From an uncultured Cellvibrionales bacterium (GTDB lineage: Bacteria > Pseudomonadota > Gammaproteobacteria > Pseudomonadales > Porticoccaceae): DNA of 64,000 bases. This document shows, piece by piece, positions 39,639 to 50,550 of this stretch. The notes beneath the pieces were generated by a model. That model did no database searches. It saw only the letters and a list, made by a program, of their open reading frames with translations, and was not told the DNA's origin. Numbering within the stretch: the first letter of the stretch is position 1; the number at the start of each line of letters is the position of its first letter. The DNA lies in assembly GCA_913031145.1 (NCBI GenBank), contig CAJWCO010000012.1, forward strand, positions 1-64,000. The letters run 5' to 3'. The position numbers and the translations under genes were made by a program.

Positions 39639-41039
39639 CTACCTCTCGCCCCCAACAATCCATGTATCCTTACTTCCACCTCCTTGCGACGAATTCACCA
39701 CTAAGGACCCCTTGCGCAGCGCCACGCGCGTGAGTCCTCCTGGAGTTACCCAAACATCTGACCCGTGCAAGATAAACGGTCTTAGGTCAAGATGCCGAGG
39801 TTCGATCGCTTGATCGACATATGTCGGTGCGGTCGATAGCGTCAAGGTGGGCTGAGCAATGTAATTACGCGGGTGCTCCCGGATCAATTGCTTAAAAAGC
39901 TCATGCTGCTCAACCGTCGCGTGAGGGCCTATAAGGAGCCCCTGCCCGCCCGACTCGTTGGCTGGCTTAACCACAAGGTGCGCAATATTTTTGAGCACAT
40001 AATCGCGGTCTACCGGATCCATACACAAATAGGTTTTGACTGAGCGCAAGGTGGGTTCTTCACCCAGATAGTAGCGTATGATCTCTGGAACAAACGCGTA
40101 AACCACTTTATCGTCGGCAACACCGCTGCCCGGTGCATTGGCAATTGCGACCTTGTTGTCGCGCCATGCGCGCATAATACCGGGGACGCCAATCATTGAA
40201 TCGGCGCGAAAAACCTCGGGATCAATAAATTCGTCGTTGATACGCCGATAGACGACGTCAACCCGAACGGGTCCGTCAACAGTATGCATAAATACGATGT
40301 TGTGATGGTCCACAAACAGGTCTGCTCCCTCGACCAGTTCTGCCCCCATACTGTGCGCTAAAAACGCATGCTCAAAATAGGCCGAATTAAATATTCCAGG
40401 CGTTAGCACCACGATCACTGGCTTGCGATTTTTGCGGGGCGACAACGAGGCCAGCATGCTGTGAAGTTGCGAGGGATAATCATCGACGGGAGAAATATCA
40501 CAATCTTGAAACAACTCGGGCAAAACACGTTTCGTTACCTCCCGATTTTCTAACATGTATGCAACACCAGAGGGCACGCGCAAATTATCCTCCAGCACAT
40601 AAAACTGGCCATCGATATCGCGCACCAGATCAGTGCCGCAAACATGTGCCCATGCGCCAAACGGAGGCGACATGCCCATACACACTTTTTTAAAGTTTTT
40701 TGATCCTAGAACAACGTCGGCGGGCACGATCCCGTCCGATAAAATTCTTTGTTCATTGTAAATATCATTAATAAATGCGTTCAGCGCTCGACTTCGCTGC
40801 TGTAAACCCTGTACAACGGGTGCCCACTCCTCGCTCGTGATGGCACGCGGAATCACGTCGAATGGCCAGTCCCTGTCGGTGTTCTCATCACTTGAGTAAA
40901 CCGTAAAGCTGACACCCATCTCGCGTATGGCAAGTCCTGCGGCAACGCTTCGCTCGCGCATCTCTTGTGGGCTGATCTTACTAAAAAAATCGTACAACCG
41001 CCGTGATGCCGTCCGCGGAGGCGCTTCGGACGGCATCAT
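39639..41039 (-). CDS. Circularly permuted type 2 ATP-grasp protein
   Basis: GVSFTVYSSDENTDRDWPFDVIPRAITSEEWAPVVQGLQQRSRALNAFINDIYNEQRIL..DGQFYVLEDNLRVPSGVAYMLENR..VVKPANESGGQGLLIG. Confidence 0.93.
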   Translation of the reverse strand: MMPSEAPPRTASRRLYDFFSKISPQEMRERSVAAGLAIREMGVSFTVYSSDENTDRDWPFDVIPRAITSEEWAPVVQGLQQRSRALNAFINDIYNEQRILSDGIVPADVVLGSKNFKKVCMGMSPPFGAWAHVCGTDLVRDIDGQFYVLEDNLRVPSGVAYMLENREVTKRVLPELFQDCDISPVDDYPSQLHSMLASLSPRKNRKPVIVVLTPGIFNSAYFEHAFLAHSMGAELVEGADLFVDHHNIVFMHTVDGPVRVDVVYRRINDEFIDPEVFRADSMIGVPGIMRAWRDNKVAIANAPGSGVADDKVVYAFVPEIIRYYLGEEPTLRSVKTYLCMDPVDRDYVLKNIAHLVVKPANESGGQGLLIGPHATVEQHELFKQLIREHPRNYIAQPTLTLSTAPTYVDQAIEPRHLDLRPFILHGSDVWVTPGGLTRVALRKGSLVVNSSQGGGSKDTWIVGGER

Positions 41040-41451
41040 TTCGTCAAATAATCCGTCACTGTTATAATCTTGCCAAAGCGAAGTGATCTTTAAGCCTCCG
41101 AAACCGCAGAATTGGGCGCATCAATAAAACAGTAAGCAAGACCTGTGCCACTAAACCATCATTCGGATCGACCATGGGTGCTTTTGGGCCGCGATCTGGC
41201 CGCAAAATAGCCCACTCTTCGTAAAATTTTTTCTGGTATGTTTACTGGCGATAACAATACCCACCCCGTCAGATGGGTTTAAAAAAGCGCGAAAAATGCC
41301 ATGAACGCCACGATCCCGAATCGCGCAATACAACCGCGGCGTAATTTATACGCGCTCGTTGCTTCTCTTTGCTTTTCTGACATCAAGGTGGATCGTTGAT
41401 GTACGTAAAATGTTTAGAGTGCGCTCGCGGGCGGCGATCGTCTGAGCGTCG

Positions 41452-42474
41452 TTACCGCACGACTCGACCTGCCGCCACAGACCCTTTCATCAATTGCTGT
41501 ATTTCAACGATGCTGGCGTCACTGAAATCACCGCTTACAGAATGCTTTAAGCAATTAGCTGCAACCGCAAATTCCAGCGCTTCTCTCTTCGTCATCTGAG
41601 TTCCTAACCCAAAAATCAGCCCTGCAGCAAATGCATCGCCCGTCCCAACGCGATCAACTGCGTGATTGATCGCATATGACTTAGAGAATCGGAATCCCGA
41701 GGCATCGCGAAGGCATGCCCTCACAACGTAATTTTGTGCCGCTAAAGTTTGTCGGATAGTAACTGCCACCTGTTGGATATTTGGATACTGCTCCATCACA
41801 CGTTGGGTTAATGTGGAAAAGTAGGCATCACTATCGGGATCGCCGTCACCCGTGATATCCAACATATGCTGACAATCATCACGACCCGCAATTAAGACAT
41901 CGGTCCGGCGCACAAAGTCAGGCAAAATAGCCTGTGGAGATCGACCATAATTCCAAAGTTTACTCCGATAATTAAGGTCAATGGATACAGTTGCGCCTGC
42001 ATTTTTTGCCGCCTGCATCCCTTCCAATGATAAATCTGCACTATTCTGGCCAACAGCTGGCGTAATCCCACTGAGATGGAACCAGTCCACGGACTTCATG
42101 GAGGCTTGCCAACTCAGAGCGCCCGGCATCAATGTTGAAAAAACTGAATTCTCACGATCATAAACAACCTGTCCGGCTCTCTGATTGACGCCGGCTTCCA
42201 TAAAATACAAACCTAGCCGACCGTCGCGAACGATAATATGCTCTGTGTGCACGCCGCGAGATCGAAGCTCACCACGCGCTTTATCGCCAAGGGGGTTGTT
42301 CGGCAACACCGTTAAAAACACCGATTCGCAACCAAAGCGTGCCAAAGCCACTGCCACATTGGCTTCCGCGCCCCCAAAATCTGCCTCAAAACTTCTCGCC
42401 TGAGAAAAGCGCTCAAAGCCCTGCGTTTTTAAACGCATCATCATTTCGCCAAATGTCAATACTCTGATTGTCAT
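41452..42474 (-). CDS. kdgK: PfkB-family sugar kinase, probable 2-keto-3-deoxygluconate kinase
   Basis: VLTFGEMMMRLKTQGFERFSQARSFEADFGGAEANVAVALARFGCESVFLT and C-terminal DRVGTGDAFAAGLIFGL; last gene of the uronate operon. Confidence 0.85.
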   Translation of the reverse strand: MTIRVLTFGEMMMRLKTQGFERFSQARSFEADFGGAEANVAVALARFGCESVFLTVLPNNPLGDKARGELRSRGVHTEHIIVRDGRLGLYFMEAGVNQRAGQVVYDRENSVFSTLMPGALSWQASMKSVDWFHLSGITPAVGQNSADLSLEGMQAAKNAGATVSIDLNYRSKLWNYGRSPQAILPDFVRRTDVLIAGRDDCQHMLDITGDGDPDSDAYFSTLTQRVMEQYPNIQQVAVTIRQTLAAQNYVVRACLRDASGFRFSKSYAINHAVDRVGTGDAFAAGLIFGLGTQMTKREALEFAVAANCLKHSVSGDFSDASIVEIQQLMKGSVAAGRVVR

Positions 42475-42490
42475 ATCATGACACCTCCAG

Positions 42491-43705
42491 TTAGTCTGCG
42501 ACCCATAATATTGGATGTCGGATCGGAGAATTTCGTCTTATTTCATAATTGTCGGTCACCATGGGCAGTGTCTTAGCTGTGTTAAAAAAGTCACAGCGAC
42601 CCAACTGATAACCCCCAAATAATAATGCCGCATGTCGCTTCGGCCAACTCTCCCAGTGCTCGACATCCTGACGATAGGGCCAGATCGATTTGTTCTTTAC
42701 ATAGGGGTGAATAAAACGCATACCCGCACCCATGCTCCGGCCCTCCGGCGTTTTGAATAACCATAGATTGTCCTCTTCGGTGGAGGCTAGCTGGGCGATG
42801 CCGGCCATTAGATCCAGGATGAAAAGGGAATAACCAAAGGGTTTGGTTCGCGCTAACTCTCTAGGAAAAGACCCGTCATCAGCCATCATCTCGGCCAGAT
42901 ACACCTGTTTAAATTGCTTCCTTACCCAATCAATCCGTTGACTGTCTTCGGTCAGCATACTGAACGTAACCATTTGCAACGACCAAGCAACACCATGATT
43001 ATTCGGGTGTTCGCGTTCTTTAATTCCGTTGGGATGCGTATTTAACCAAGTAATATATTCGTCAAACCAACGTCTAATTGCAGCTGTGTTGTCAGCGGTC
43101 AGCATGTTCCGAGATATTAATAACTTTGCTGCCAAAGCAACTTCCACCAGATGTACCGAGTCGATAATGCCAATACTTCGACCCGTATGACGTCCCTTAA
43201 TAGCCTGAGCAAAACGCAAATCTGGGTTCATGCGCGTCTCCGGTGCTACAAACCAAGCCTGCAAATGCCCCTCTGCACGACGCGCGTAACGCGTGGCCAA
43301 TTCGCTATTCTCAGTGACGATATACGCCGACGTGAGTCCTGCGACTGCATCCGCCAATCGCATCAGTGACAGACGATGAGCAACAAAGTTGTCTGGATTA
43401 CTCTCACCATCGCGCCGCTCATATGGTGCTTTTACATCGCCCGCAACCGGCCACCAATAATCGCCCTCCGAGTAAAAATCATGGGCTCCTCCAGCACTGC
43501 GCACGGCTCGATCATGAACAACTGTGCGCACAGGTATCTTCATCAAGTCATTGGTGTTTAGTAGCGCCCGATCGCGATGCAGAGCCACCACAGCCGCCTC
43601 GTCACACTGAGACACGTTAACTGACGGGGATGCCGAAGACCATTCAGATGCGCCATAGATCGCAATAACGGCGACCACGCACGGTAAGTGCGTCCAACTT
43701 ACCAT
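42491..43705 (-). CDS. PF05426-type (alginate lyase superfamily) polysaccharide lyase, secreted
   Basis: HDFYSEGDYWWP, RFAQAIKGRHTGRSIGIIDS, NNHGVAWSLQM, PRELARTKPFGYSLF. Same motif order as the lyase at 62944. Confidence 0.8.
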   Translation of the reverse strand: MVSWTHLPCVVAVIAIYGASEWSSASPSVNVSQCDEAAVVALHRDRALLNTNDLMKIPVRTVVHDRAVRSAGGAHDFYSEGDYWWPVAGDVKAPYERRDGESNPDNFVAHRLSLMRLADAVAGLTSAYIVTENSELATRYARRAEGHLQAWFVAPETRMNPDLRFAQAIKGRHTGRSIGIIDSVHLVEVALAAKLLISRNMLTADNTAAIRRWFDEYITWLNTHPNGIKEREHPNNHGVAWSLQMVTFSMLTEDSQRIDWVRKQFKQVYLAEMMADDGSFPRELARTKPFGYSLFILDLMAGIAQLASTEEDNLWLFKTPEGRSMGAGMRFIHPYVKNKSIWPYRQDVEHWESWPKRHAALLFGGYQLGRCDFFNTAKTLPMVTDNYEIRRNSPIRHPILWVAD

Positions 43706-43707
43706 CT

Positions 43708-45420
43708 TTAGTCCAGCCGCTGTTGCAGTTGATAGTCGTAGAGAGACGGTACCGCAGGTCGCTGATTAAGCTGCTCAACATAAGGGTCTGGCGCGTACTC
43801 CAGTTCAAAAGTACGATTGCCATGAATACCCAACAGGCGCGCTTCAATGCCATCTTTAGGGCCAGAAAGCGTCACCACCTGCTCATTATATCCAGCCGAA
43901 ACTTGCACATCGATATTGTAAAACGTACTGAAACGGCCATGGGAAGGTTTCCAGTACGCCGCTCCACCCCCTGAAAAAAGGGGATAGTTATTTTTTCCAG
44001 GCAACACATCGATGTGGACCTTAATATTGTCAAACAAATTCTGATGATTCGCCCCCGAATGTTGATCGAGCACTGCATCAATATGCACTTCGCAGTCTTT
44101 GTAAACGCTCTTGACCGAATAGGTATTAAAACTCAGCGGGTGGACAGCCTGATTCTCGACGCGAATATTGCTGGCCAGTACATTATAGACACTGCCCATG
44201 TGCACAGTGTAATGAGCTTTGTGTGCACCTGTGGTCACAATTTGATCGATCGTCAGGTTGGCGTTATCGTCATTTAAAATACCGCTGTCTGCATTGATAA
44301 TCCGAAGGTTTTGAACGTAACTATCATATAACCCTGTCAAATATAGAGCGTTATAACCCTCTTCAACATGATGTGCCACATAAACCCCATTGGGAAACGC
44401 AAGGGTTAGGTCCTTGATCACGACATTTTCCAAGTGCGGCCATTCAATGAACCTGGGTTGCCATCGCGGGTCTGCATCCATGAGCAGTGGATCAGCCAGT
44501 GTCACCGTGTTGCCGTCAATCGCAACAATTCGGCTCATCTGAGTCGTTAGTGCGCGCTGCGGATACGCCCAGTGGTGTGATCCAATTGCACCAAAAAGAT
44601 CAGAATTTCCATACAGTGCCTTGAGGATAGATCCATTTTCTCCCTCAAGATTATACCACTCGATTTTAAAGACCTGCCCGAGCTTTAAACGGTTGCTATC
44701 ATCCACCTCGACCTTGCGTTGCCCCCGCGATCCGGCGGTAATGGCGGCCAACACCTTGGTGGGAGAATCATAGCTGTCAAGATATGCCTTGCCGCGCGCG
44801 CTTGGAACTTTTGTCCAAATATAACCACCACTCCACGCATACAGCGAAAAGGGTAAATCAAGGTTGTTACGTGGCTCACGCTGACGTTTTTTATGCCTGA
44901 CAAGGTATTCGGATAGCTCATTTAGTTGCTCGGGCACTGGCAAATACTTTAACGGCCGCGGATAAAAAAGCACCGTCTCGGAACCTGCACCTTGAAGTGC
45001 GAAGTCGCTTCGTTCGATATAAATAATCTCAGATAAAATAAAATGCCCTGCGGGAAATTTTAATACGACTGCGCCACTCTCCGCGTTCGCGGATTGTAAC
45101 GCACGTAACACAGCTTGACTGTCGTCGATGCCGTCATTCGGTACAGCGCCAAAGTCAAGTACATTAAAGATCTTTCCATTTACATCCGGTAGCGCTTTCT
45201 GGCCATTTTTGTAACCCGCGTATGAAAAGTCAGGTAAATACGCATCTTCACCGGTGACGATCGCAGGTATTGACGTAGCTTGACTATTTTCCATAGCCTG
45301 ATCAATCGACTGTTTGGCTATTTTGTTGCCTAACATTTCGGCAACCGCCAAATGACTGACTAGCATTCCACAAAAAAGCATACCCAACCATTGCAACACT
45401 ATCATTGAGCGGGCACCCAA
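43708..45420 (-). CDS. Right-handed beta-helix protein (pectate lyase superfamily-like), putative polysaccharide lyase/hydrolase/epimerase
   Basis: FNVLDFGAVPNDGIDDSQAVLRALQSANAESGAVVLKFPAGHFILSEIIYIERSDFALQGAGSETVLFY, typical Pectate_lyase_3-type N-terminus; beta-helix-like repeats follow. Confidence 0.75.
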   Translation of the reverse strand: MGARSMIVLQWLGMLFCGMLVSHLAVAEMLGNKIAKQSIDQAMENSQATSIPAIVTGEDAYLPDFSYAGYKNGQKALPDVNGKIFNVLDFGAVPNDGIDDSQAVLRALQSANAESGAVVLKFPAGHFILSEIIYIERSDFALQGAGSETVLFYPRPLKYLPVPEQLNELSEYLVRHKKRQREPRNNLDLPFSLYAWSGGYIWTKVPSARGKAYLDSYDSPTKVLAAITAGSRGQRKVEVDDSNRLKLGQVFKIEWYNLEGENGSILKALYGNSDLFGAIGSHHWAYPQRALTTQMSRIVAIDGNTVTLADPLLMDADPRWQPRFIEWPHLENVVIKDLTLAFPNGVYVAHHVEEGYNALYLTGLYDSYVQNLRIINADSGILNDDNANLTIDQIVTTGAHKAHYTVHMGSVYNVLASNIRVENQAVHPLSFNTYSVKSVYKDCEVHIDAVLDQHSGANHQNLFDNIKVHIDVLPGKNNYPLFSGGGAAYWKPSHGRFSTFYNIDVQVSAGYNEQVVTLSGPKDGIEARLLGIHGNRTFELEYAPDPYVEQLNQRPAVPSLYDYQLQQRLD

Positions 45421-47858
45421 ATATAGCGCCCTTTGAAATCTTGAGTCTGCACGCCGATGCGTGCTCCTCGAGCCCCCGGCAGAAAGCCAATCTGCGCCGA
45501 TCCATTCGCCAGTTGTACCTTACGACTGCCGGTCGGTGTGCCCAGGTTATCGATCAACTTGCCTCCGCCGTCATGAGTAAAATACAAAGTCTGCGCACAT
45601 GAGGTGCAGCGCAAACCGTTCTTATCTAGGGCCTCGGCAAGAACACTAAGCGTACCGTCATCATTTGAGTGCGTCGTAAGAGCGATTGACCTTAGTTTTC
45701 CTGGTTTTTTTAGTGCATAATTTACAGCAATGCGATGTTCCGCAGACACCGCTCCTTGCTCGTTGTAACCCGCCACTCGAAGTGTATTCTCTCCCTCTTC
45801 AAAAACTATATTCCACGTCAACCCAGAAGCGGGGAATTTGGAAACATCCCGTACTTTTGTGTCCAGCGGTGTGTCATTCAAAAACAGCTGAGCACTGTAC
45901 GTGTTGCAAAAAACGGACAGCACTTTTTCCTCATCTCGCCGGCCACTGCGATGCGTCCAAGTATCTGATTCAATCCAACAAACAGGGTCCTTTTTCCAGT
46001 AACTCGCAAAAACATGATAGGCGTCTTTGGGCTTACCAGAGCGGTCTACAAGTCCTTTTTGATTCACGAACGGAATAGCATTCTCGGGCCGAATCGGTGT
46101 GCCAAAATCTTTAAATGCCCACTGCGCGCTCCCCGAAAACTCCTGATCTGTCTCTGAATGACGCAATGTCCAGTCGAACAAATCAACGATGTACGTCTCA
46201 TCCCAGACGTACGATTTTGCGACCGAGGTCACACCCGCCTGATTCACTGCCTCTTCCACACTCAGTTGGGCGCCGGGTCCACTAACGCCGGCGCCGCCAA
46301 AAGGTTTTTCTAGGTGCCTTCCAACGTGAGATGACCCTCCGAACTCCATGTGCAAAAGGGCCGGAACCTCTCGTCTATATTTAGCGATGGCACCTTCGTA
46401 TTGGTGGTAACCGCCGCCATACCAACCCATCCAGATAGAGGGTGAATAAACATCAACAACATCTGCCCCTTCGGTGAATTTACGAATCGTCGTTAGACGG
46501 GTTGCATCCATACCTTTCGCAATCTTCTGAAGCGCTTCCAACTCCGCACGAACCTTATTCGGGTCATTACTTCCCTCCGAATCTGGGTCCCAATTCATTT
46601 CATTGCCAAGACCCCAGAAAAAAATACTTGGCCTGTTATAGTTTTGCTCAATCATACGGCGGAGAAGGTACTGGGTATTATTGCGCCACTGCTCTTGGCC
46701 AACACCACCCCGATTCCAAGGAATCTCGTCCCACAAGATCAAGCCTAGCCTATCTGCCTCGTCGTAGACGACAGGATCTTGTGGATAGTGACCGAGGCGA
46801 ATGAAATTAGCGCCAAGCGTTTTTATCTGTCGCATATCGGCAATCCTTTGCTCATCGGGCATCGCTGCACCAAAACCCGCATGATCTTCATGCAAATGGG
46901 TACCTCGCAACAAAAGTCGCTCGCCATTCAGGTAAAAAGCACCGTGTGGTTTAAAGCCAAACCATCGCAATCCAAATTGATCTTCAAATTGACTAACCAC
47001 ACCGCCAGAGGAGTCGAGCATCGACGTCTTAAGCGTATACAAAGAAGGTGTATCGGGAGACCACAGCGCAGGCTTATCAATCGTAAATGTGTGCTCGGAC
47101 CCTGACGCCACAACAGACCCGTCTGGGGCGATGATATCGCTATAATATCCAGCAGGAGAATATTCTGATTGCGTATCCGTGATCATTTTCAGTTCGATCC
47201 GCGCTGAGTCAGCTGACACCTCGGGAAAATTAATGTGTACCTGACGCAAAATATCTAACGGTTTTGTCAACAACCAAACATCTCTCGTTAAACCGCCGTA
47301 TTGAAAGAAATCCGCCTTCTGCGAGGGCACAAGATCCGTGTCGATGCTGTTATCAACCCGCACCAAGATTTCATTAGAACCGTCCACCACCTGCTCGGTA
47401 ATTTCGATATCGAAACTGACGTATCCGCCAATGTGCTCCCCCGCCTTCTCGCCATTTACATAAATGACCGCTTTCATTTGCGCAGCTTCGAAGTGCAAAA
47501 AATAGCGTCGATCAAGAGATCTGGCCAGACTCACATGTTTTCTATACCAGGAAGCATCTCGACGATAGCCCGCTACGGTATCGGTCGTATCAAATGCATT
47601 CCATGTATGCGGTACGTCAATTCGTTGCCATGGAGTTTGAGCCCGTGCGTCGGCAACTGACTCGGCAGACACCTCAAGATAATCCCAGCCCAGAGAAATT
47701 CGTTGTCGGTCTGACACAATCTCTGTCGCGGCGTCACTGGAAACGTGCGTTGTCGGGGTAGGATCCGCATTGCCCGACCAATTGGCGTCACAACCTGCAA
47801 GCAGTAAAGCGAGTGCAACCACGGACAGCAAAGAGTAAATAGTAGTCATGAACATCAC
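45402..47858 (-). CDS. Glycoside hydrolase family 2 lipoprotein (beta-glucuronidase/galactosidase-like)
   Basis: Lipobox [71 protein letters not shown]; catalytic-type [10 protein letters not shown] and [10 protein letters not shown]. Confidence 0.9.
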   Translation of the reverse strand: MMFMTTIYSLLSVVALALLLAGCDANWSGNADPTPTTHVSSDAATEIVSDRQRISLGWDYLEVSAESVADARAQTPWQRIDVPHTWNAFDTTDTVAGYRRDASWYRKHVSLARSLDRRYFLHFEAAQMKAVIYVNGEKAGEHIGGYVSFDIEITEQVVDGSNEILVRVDNSIDTDLVPSQKADFFQYGGLTRDVWLLTKPLDILRQVHINFPEVSADSARIELKMITDTQSEYSPAGYYSDIIAPDGSVVASGSEHTFTIDKPALWSPDTPSLYTLKTSMLDSSGGVVSQFEDQFGLRWFGFKPHGAFYLNGERLLLRGTHLHEDHAGFGAAMPDEQRIADMRQIKTLGANFIRLGHYPQDPVVYDEADRLGLILWDEIPWNRGGVGQEQWRNNTQYLLRRMIEQNYNRPSIFFWGLGNEMNWDPDSEGSNDPNKVRAELEALQKIAKGMDATRLTTIRKFTEGADVVDVYSPSIWMGWYGGGYHQYEGAIAKYRREVPALLHMEFGGSSHVGRHLEKPFGGAGVSGPGAQLSVEEAVNQAGVTSVAKSYVWDETYIVDLFDWTLRHSETDQEFSGSAQWAFKDFGTPIRPENAIPFVNQKGLVDRSGKPKDAYHVFASYWKKDPVCWIESDTWTHRSGRRDEEKVLSVFCNTYSAQLFLNDTPLDTKVRDVSKFPASGLTWNIVFEEGENTLRVAGYNEQGAVSAEHRIAVNYALKKPGKLRSIALTTHSNDDGTLSVLAEALDKNGLRCTSCAQTLYFTHDGGGKLIDNLGTPTGSRKVQLANGSAQIGFLPGARGARIGVQTQDFKGRYIWVPAQ

Positions 47859-49063
47859 CAGTTGAACATCGAGCCGTCTGCCAATCGATTGACCGGCAAA
47901 AATGCACGCTGATAGGGATACTTGGCGGCTATATCTTCATCGATATCCACGCCATGCCCTGGGACATCACCCGGGTGCAAATATCCTTTAGAAAAATAGT
48001 AACTATGCGGAAACACATCGTCGGTTTTTTCTGTGTGCCGCATGTACTCTTGAATACCAAAATTGTAAATCGCCGTATCGAGGTGCAACGCGGCTCCCAT
48101 GCAGACAGGGCTTAAATCGGTAGCGCCGTGTGAGCCCGAGCGCACATGGTGCATCGCGGCAAAATCAAAGATCTTTTTGAGATGTGAAACACCCCCAGCA
48201 TGCACCACCGTGGCACGAATATAGTCGATCAAACCCTCTTCAATGAGTTCTTTGCAATCCCAAATTGAATTGAATACTTCGCCGATAGCGAGTGGCGTGG
48301 TGGTGTGTTGGCGCACCGTGCGAAAGGCTGCTTGATTTTCTGCGGGGACCGCATCTTCTAACCAAAACAAGTCATACGGCTCAAGGGCTTTGCCCACGCG
48401 ACCCGCCTCTATGGGTGTCAATCGATGATGCACATCGTGCAGTAAATGTACGTCAAAGCCAAAGGTGTTTCGCAAGCGATCAAACAACTGCGGAATGTGA
48501 TGCATGTACTTAGACGTCGACCACAGTGCCGTTGATGGCAGGCTGGCATCGGCGGGTTCGTAGTACATTTTATCCTCGGAAACACCGTATGTTGTGGGCA
48601 ACCCTGGGATACCGGTTTGCGCTCGAATTGCGAGGTAACCTAGGTCCATGTATTTGGCGACCTCGTCGACTGTTTCCTCGATATCAACGCCATTGGCGTG
48701 GCCATAGACCATCACCCCATCACGCGATTTTCCTCCCAGCAATTGATACAGGGGCATGTTGGCGGCCTTCGCCTTTATGTCCCACAATGCCGTATCGATA
48801 GCGGCGATGGCGGTCATCGTAACGGCACCTCTGCGCCAATAACAACCACGATATAAATACTGCCAAATATCTTCGATACGTCCCGCATCCATGCCGATCA
48901 AGCATGGCGCAACATGTTCGTCGAGGTAGGCAACAACGGCTAACTCACGCCCGTTGAGCGTTGCATCACCAATGCCATAAAGACCTTCATCGGTTTCTAC
49001 TTTTACGGTCACAAAATTTCTATCAGGGCATGTGACGATCGTTTTAATTCGTGTAATTTTCAT
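47855..49063 (-). CDS. manD: D-mannonate dehydratase, enolase superfamily (ManD/RspA-like)
   Basis: [93 protein letters not shown] overlap with GH2. Confidence 0.9.
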   Translation of the reverse strand: MKITRIKTIVTCPDRNFVTVKVETDEGLYGIGDATLNGRELAVVAYLDEHVAPCLIGMDAGRIEDIWQYLYRGCYWRRGAVTMTAIAAIDTALWDIKAKAANMPLYQLLGGKSRDGVMVYGHANGVDIEETVDEVAKYMDLGYLAIRAQTGIPGLPTTYGVSEDKMYYEPADASLPSTALWSTSKYMHHIPQLFDRLRNTFGFDVHLLHDVHHRLTPIEAGRVGKALEPYDLFWLEDAVPAENQAAFRTVRQHTTTPLAIGEVFNSIWDCKELIEEGLIDYIRATVVHAGGVSHLKKIFDFAAMHHVRSGSHGATDLSPVCMGAALHLDTAIYNFGIQEYMRHTEKTDDVFPHSYYFSKGYLHPGDVPGHGVDIDEDIAAKYPYQRAFLPVNRLADGSMFNW

Positions 49064-49080
49064 ATGCGTTTTTAACGCTC

Positions 49081-50550
49081 CTACTCGTGTAAGCTTATTT
49101 CATTCATTGCGGTGAGAATACCCTTCGCGCTGATAGCCTCAACATTATAAACAATAGTTTTTCGGATCTTAGGTAAAGAAAAAATATCTTCAGAGAAAAC
49201 GCCCGTAGCCCGCATAAATGACTCTATGTGGGCTTTGGGTGCAAGCTCTGAAGAAGGCAGACTCGTGCCCAGTGTATCTAAATAACCATCGACCGGTTTA
49301 GACCCATGTGCTGGCGGCACAGTATAAAAATGAATCCACGCTGCGACAACGAAACAGGCTCTGACCGCAACGATGTCATGTTGCGCTGCGAAGCGTATTA
49401 ATGGAAAAATTCGCAAGGGAATTTTTTGGGAACCGTCGTGCGAAATCTGCGCCAAGCGGTGTCTAAGCTCGGGGTTTTCAAAGCGCGTTTGAATTTGTGA
49501 CCAATACGTCCTCGGATCTAACCCTTGGCAATAATCCAACGCAGGTATCGATTCGGCAATGATCATATCCCCAACAAAACGGCGCAATGGCGCAAAATGA
49601 ATCGCTTCCTCAACGGTGTCTAAGCCCGCCAACAACCCCAAGTAAGCCAAGGAACTGTGCGCTGCATTTAGAATCGTGAGTTTTGCCTGTTCGTAAGCTG
49701 CAATATCCGTGCAGATAATCACACCAACAGAGGCCCATGCAGGCACATCTTCGGGAAGTTTGTCTTCGATCACCCACTGTTTAAATTCTTCACGCTGTAC
49801 TGCCGCATGATCGATCACACCCGTTGTCGATGTGATCTTAGCCAGCATATCGTCGTCCATCGCAGGCGTAATGCTATCGACCATGCTGTTAGGAAAATTA
49901 ACCCGCTCAGCAATGTAACGGGCCAAGTCTGCATCGACCTGCTTTGCATAACCAACACATGCCGAGCGAAGTTTGTCGCCGTTGCTGGAAACATTGTCGC
50001 AACTAATCATCGTCAATGGCGGTATTTCTCGCTGTTGTCGAAGACGACATGCGGCGACCAGATAGCCGATCGCTGATTTTGGCCGCTGCGGGGTCTGCAA
50101 ATCATGCTGAATGTCGGCATGGGTTACATCAAGGCGCCCTTCAGACGTCAATGCATAGCCCTTTTCGGTAATCGTCAGCGTCACAATCTTGGTCTCACGA
50201 GCAGACAGACGCTGTAAAACCCGACCGGGCTCGTCGGTTGCGCAGATCGCTTCTTTGATAATTCCGACAATCCGACACACGGGGCGTTGATCGCAAATAG
50301 CCAACGTATACAGACCATTCTGGTCCCTCAGCGCCTGCACGGTACCTCGACTGTGGAGTGCGACCGCACAAATGCCCCAATTGCCGCCTTCCCTCGCAAC
50401 CGCGTCCTCTGTGTAGACCGCTTGATGACCGCGAAAAAAAGCGCCTGCCCCCAAATGCACAATACCCACAGCTGTCTGACCGCGATCGTAGGTTGGTCGC
50501 GCAATGTCTGCCGGTATCGTCGCCAGAGTCTGTTCACACAGGCGAGTCAA
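49081..50550 (-). CDS. uxuB: Fructuronate reductase (mannitol dehydrogenase family)
   Basis: [52 protein letters not shown]; adjacent to uxaC and manD. Confidence 0.92.
   Translation of the reverse strand: MTRLCEQTLATIPADIARPTYDRGQTAVGIVHLGAGAFFRGHQAVYTEDAVAREGGNWGICAVALHSRGTVQALRDQNGLYTLAICDQRPVCRIVGIIKEAICATDEPGRVLQRLSARETKIVTLTITEKGYALTSEGRLDVTHADIQHDLQTPQRPKSAIGYLVAACRLRQQREIPPLTMISCDNVSSNGDKLRSACVGYAKQVDADLARYIAERVNFPNSMVDSITPAMDDDMLAKITSTTGVIDHAAVQREEFKQWVIEDKLPEDVPAWASVGVIICTDIAAYEQAKLTILNAAHSSLAYLGLLAGLDTVEEAIHFAPLRRFVGDMIIAESIPALDYCQGLDPRTYWSQIQTRFENPELRHRLAQISHDGSQKIPLRIFPLIRFAAQHDIVAVRACFVVAAWIHFYTVPPAHGSKPVDGYLDTLGTSLPSSELAPKAHIESFMRATGVFSEDIFSLPKIRKTIVYNVEAISAKGILTAMNEISLHE

Noticed and set aside
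41040-41451. ~410-bp gap between KdgK and CP-ATP-grasp (ORF 41151..41333 minus)
   Set aside because: No recognisable domain, tRNA or convincing terminator; only a weak 5-bp stem was found.
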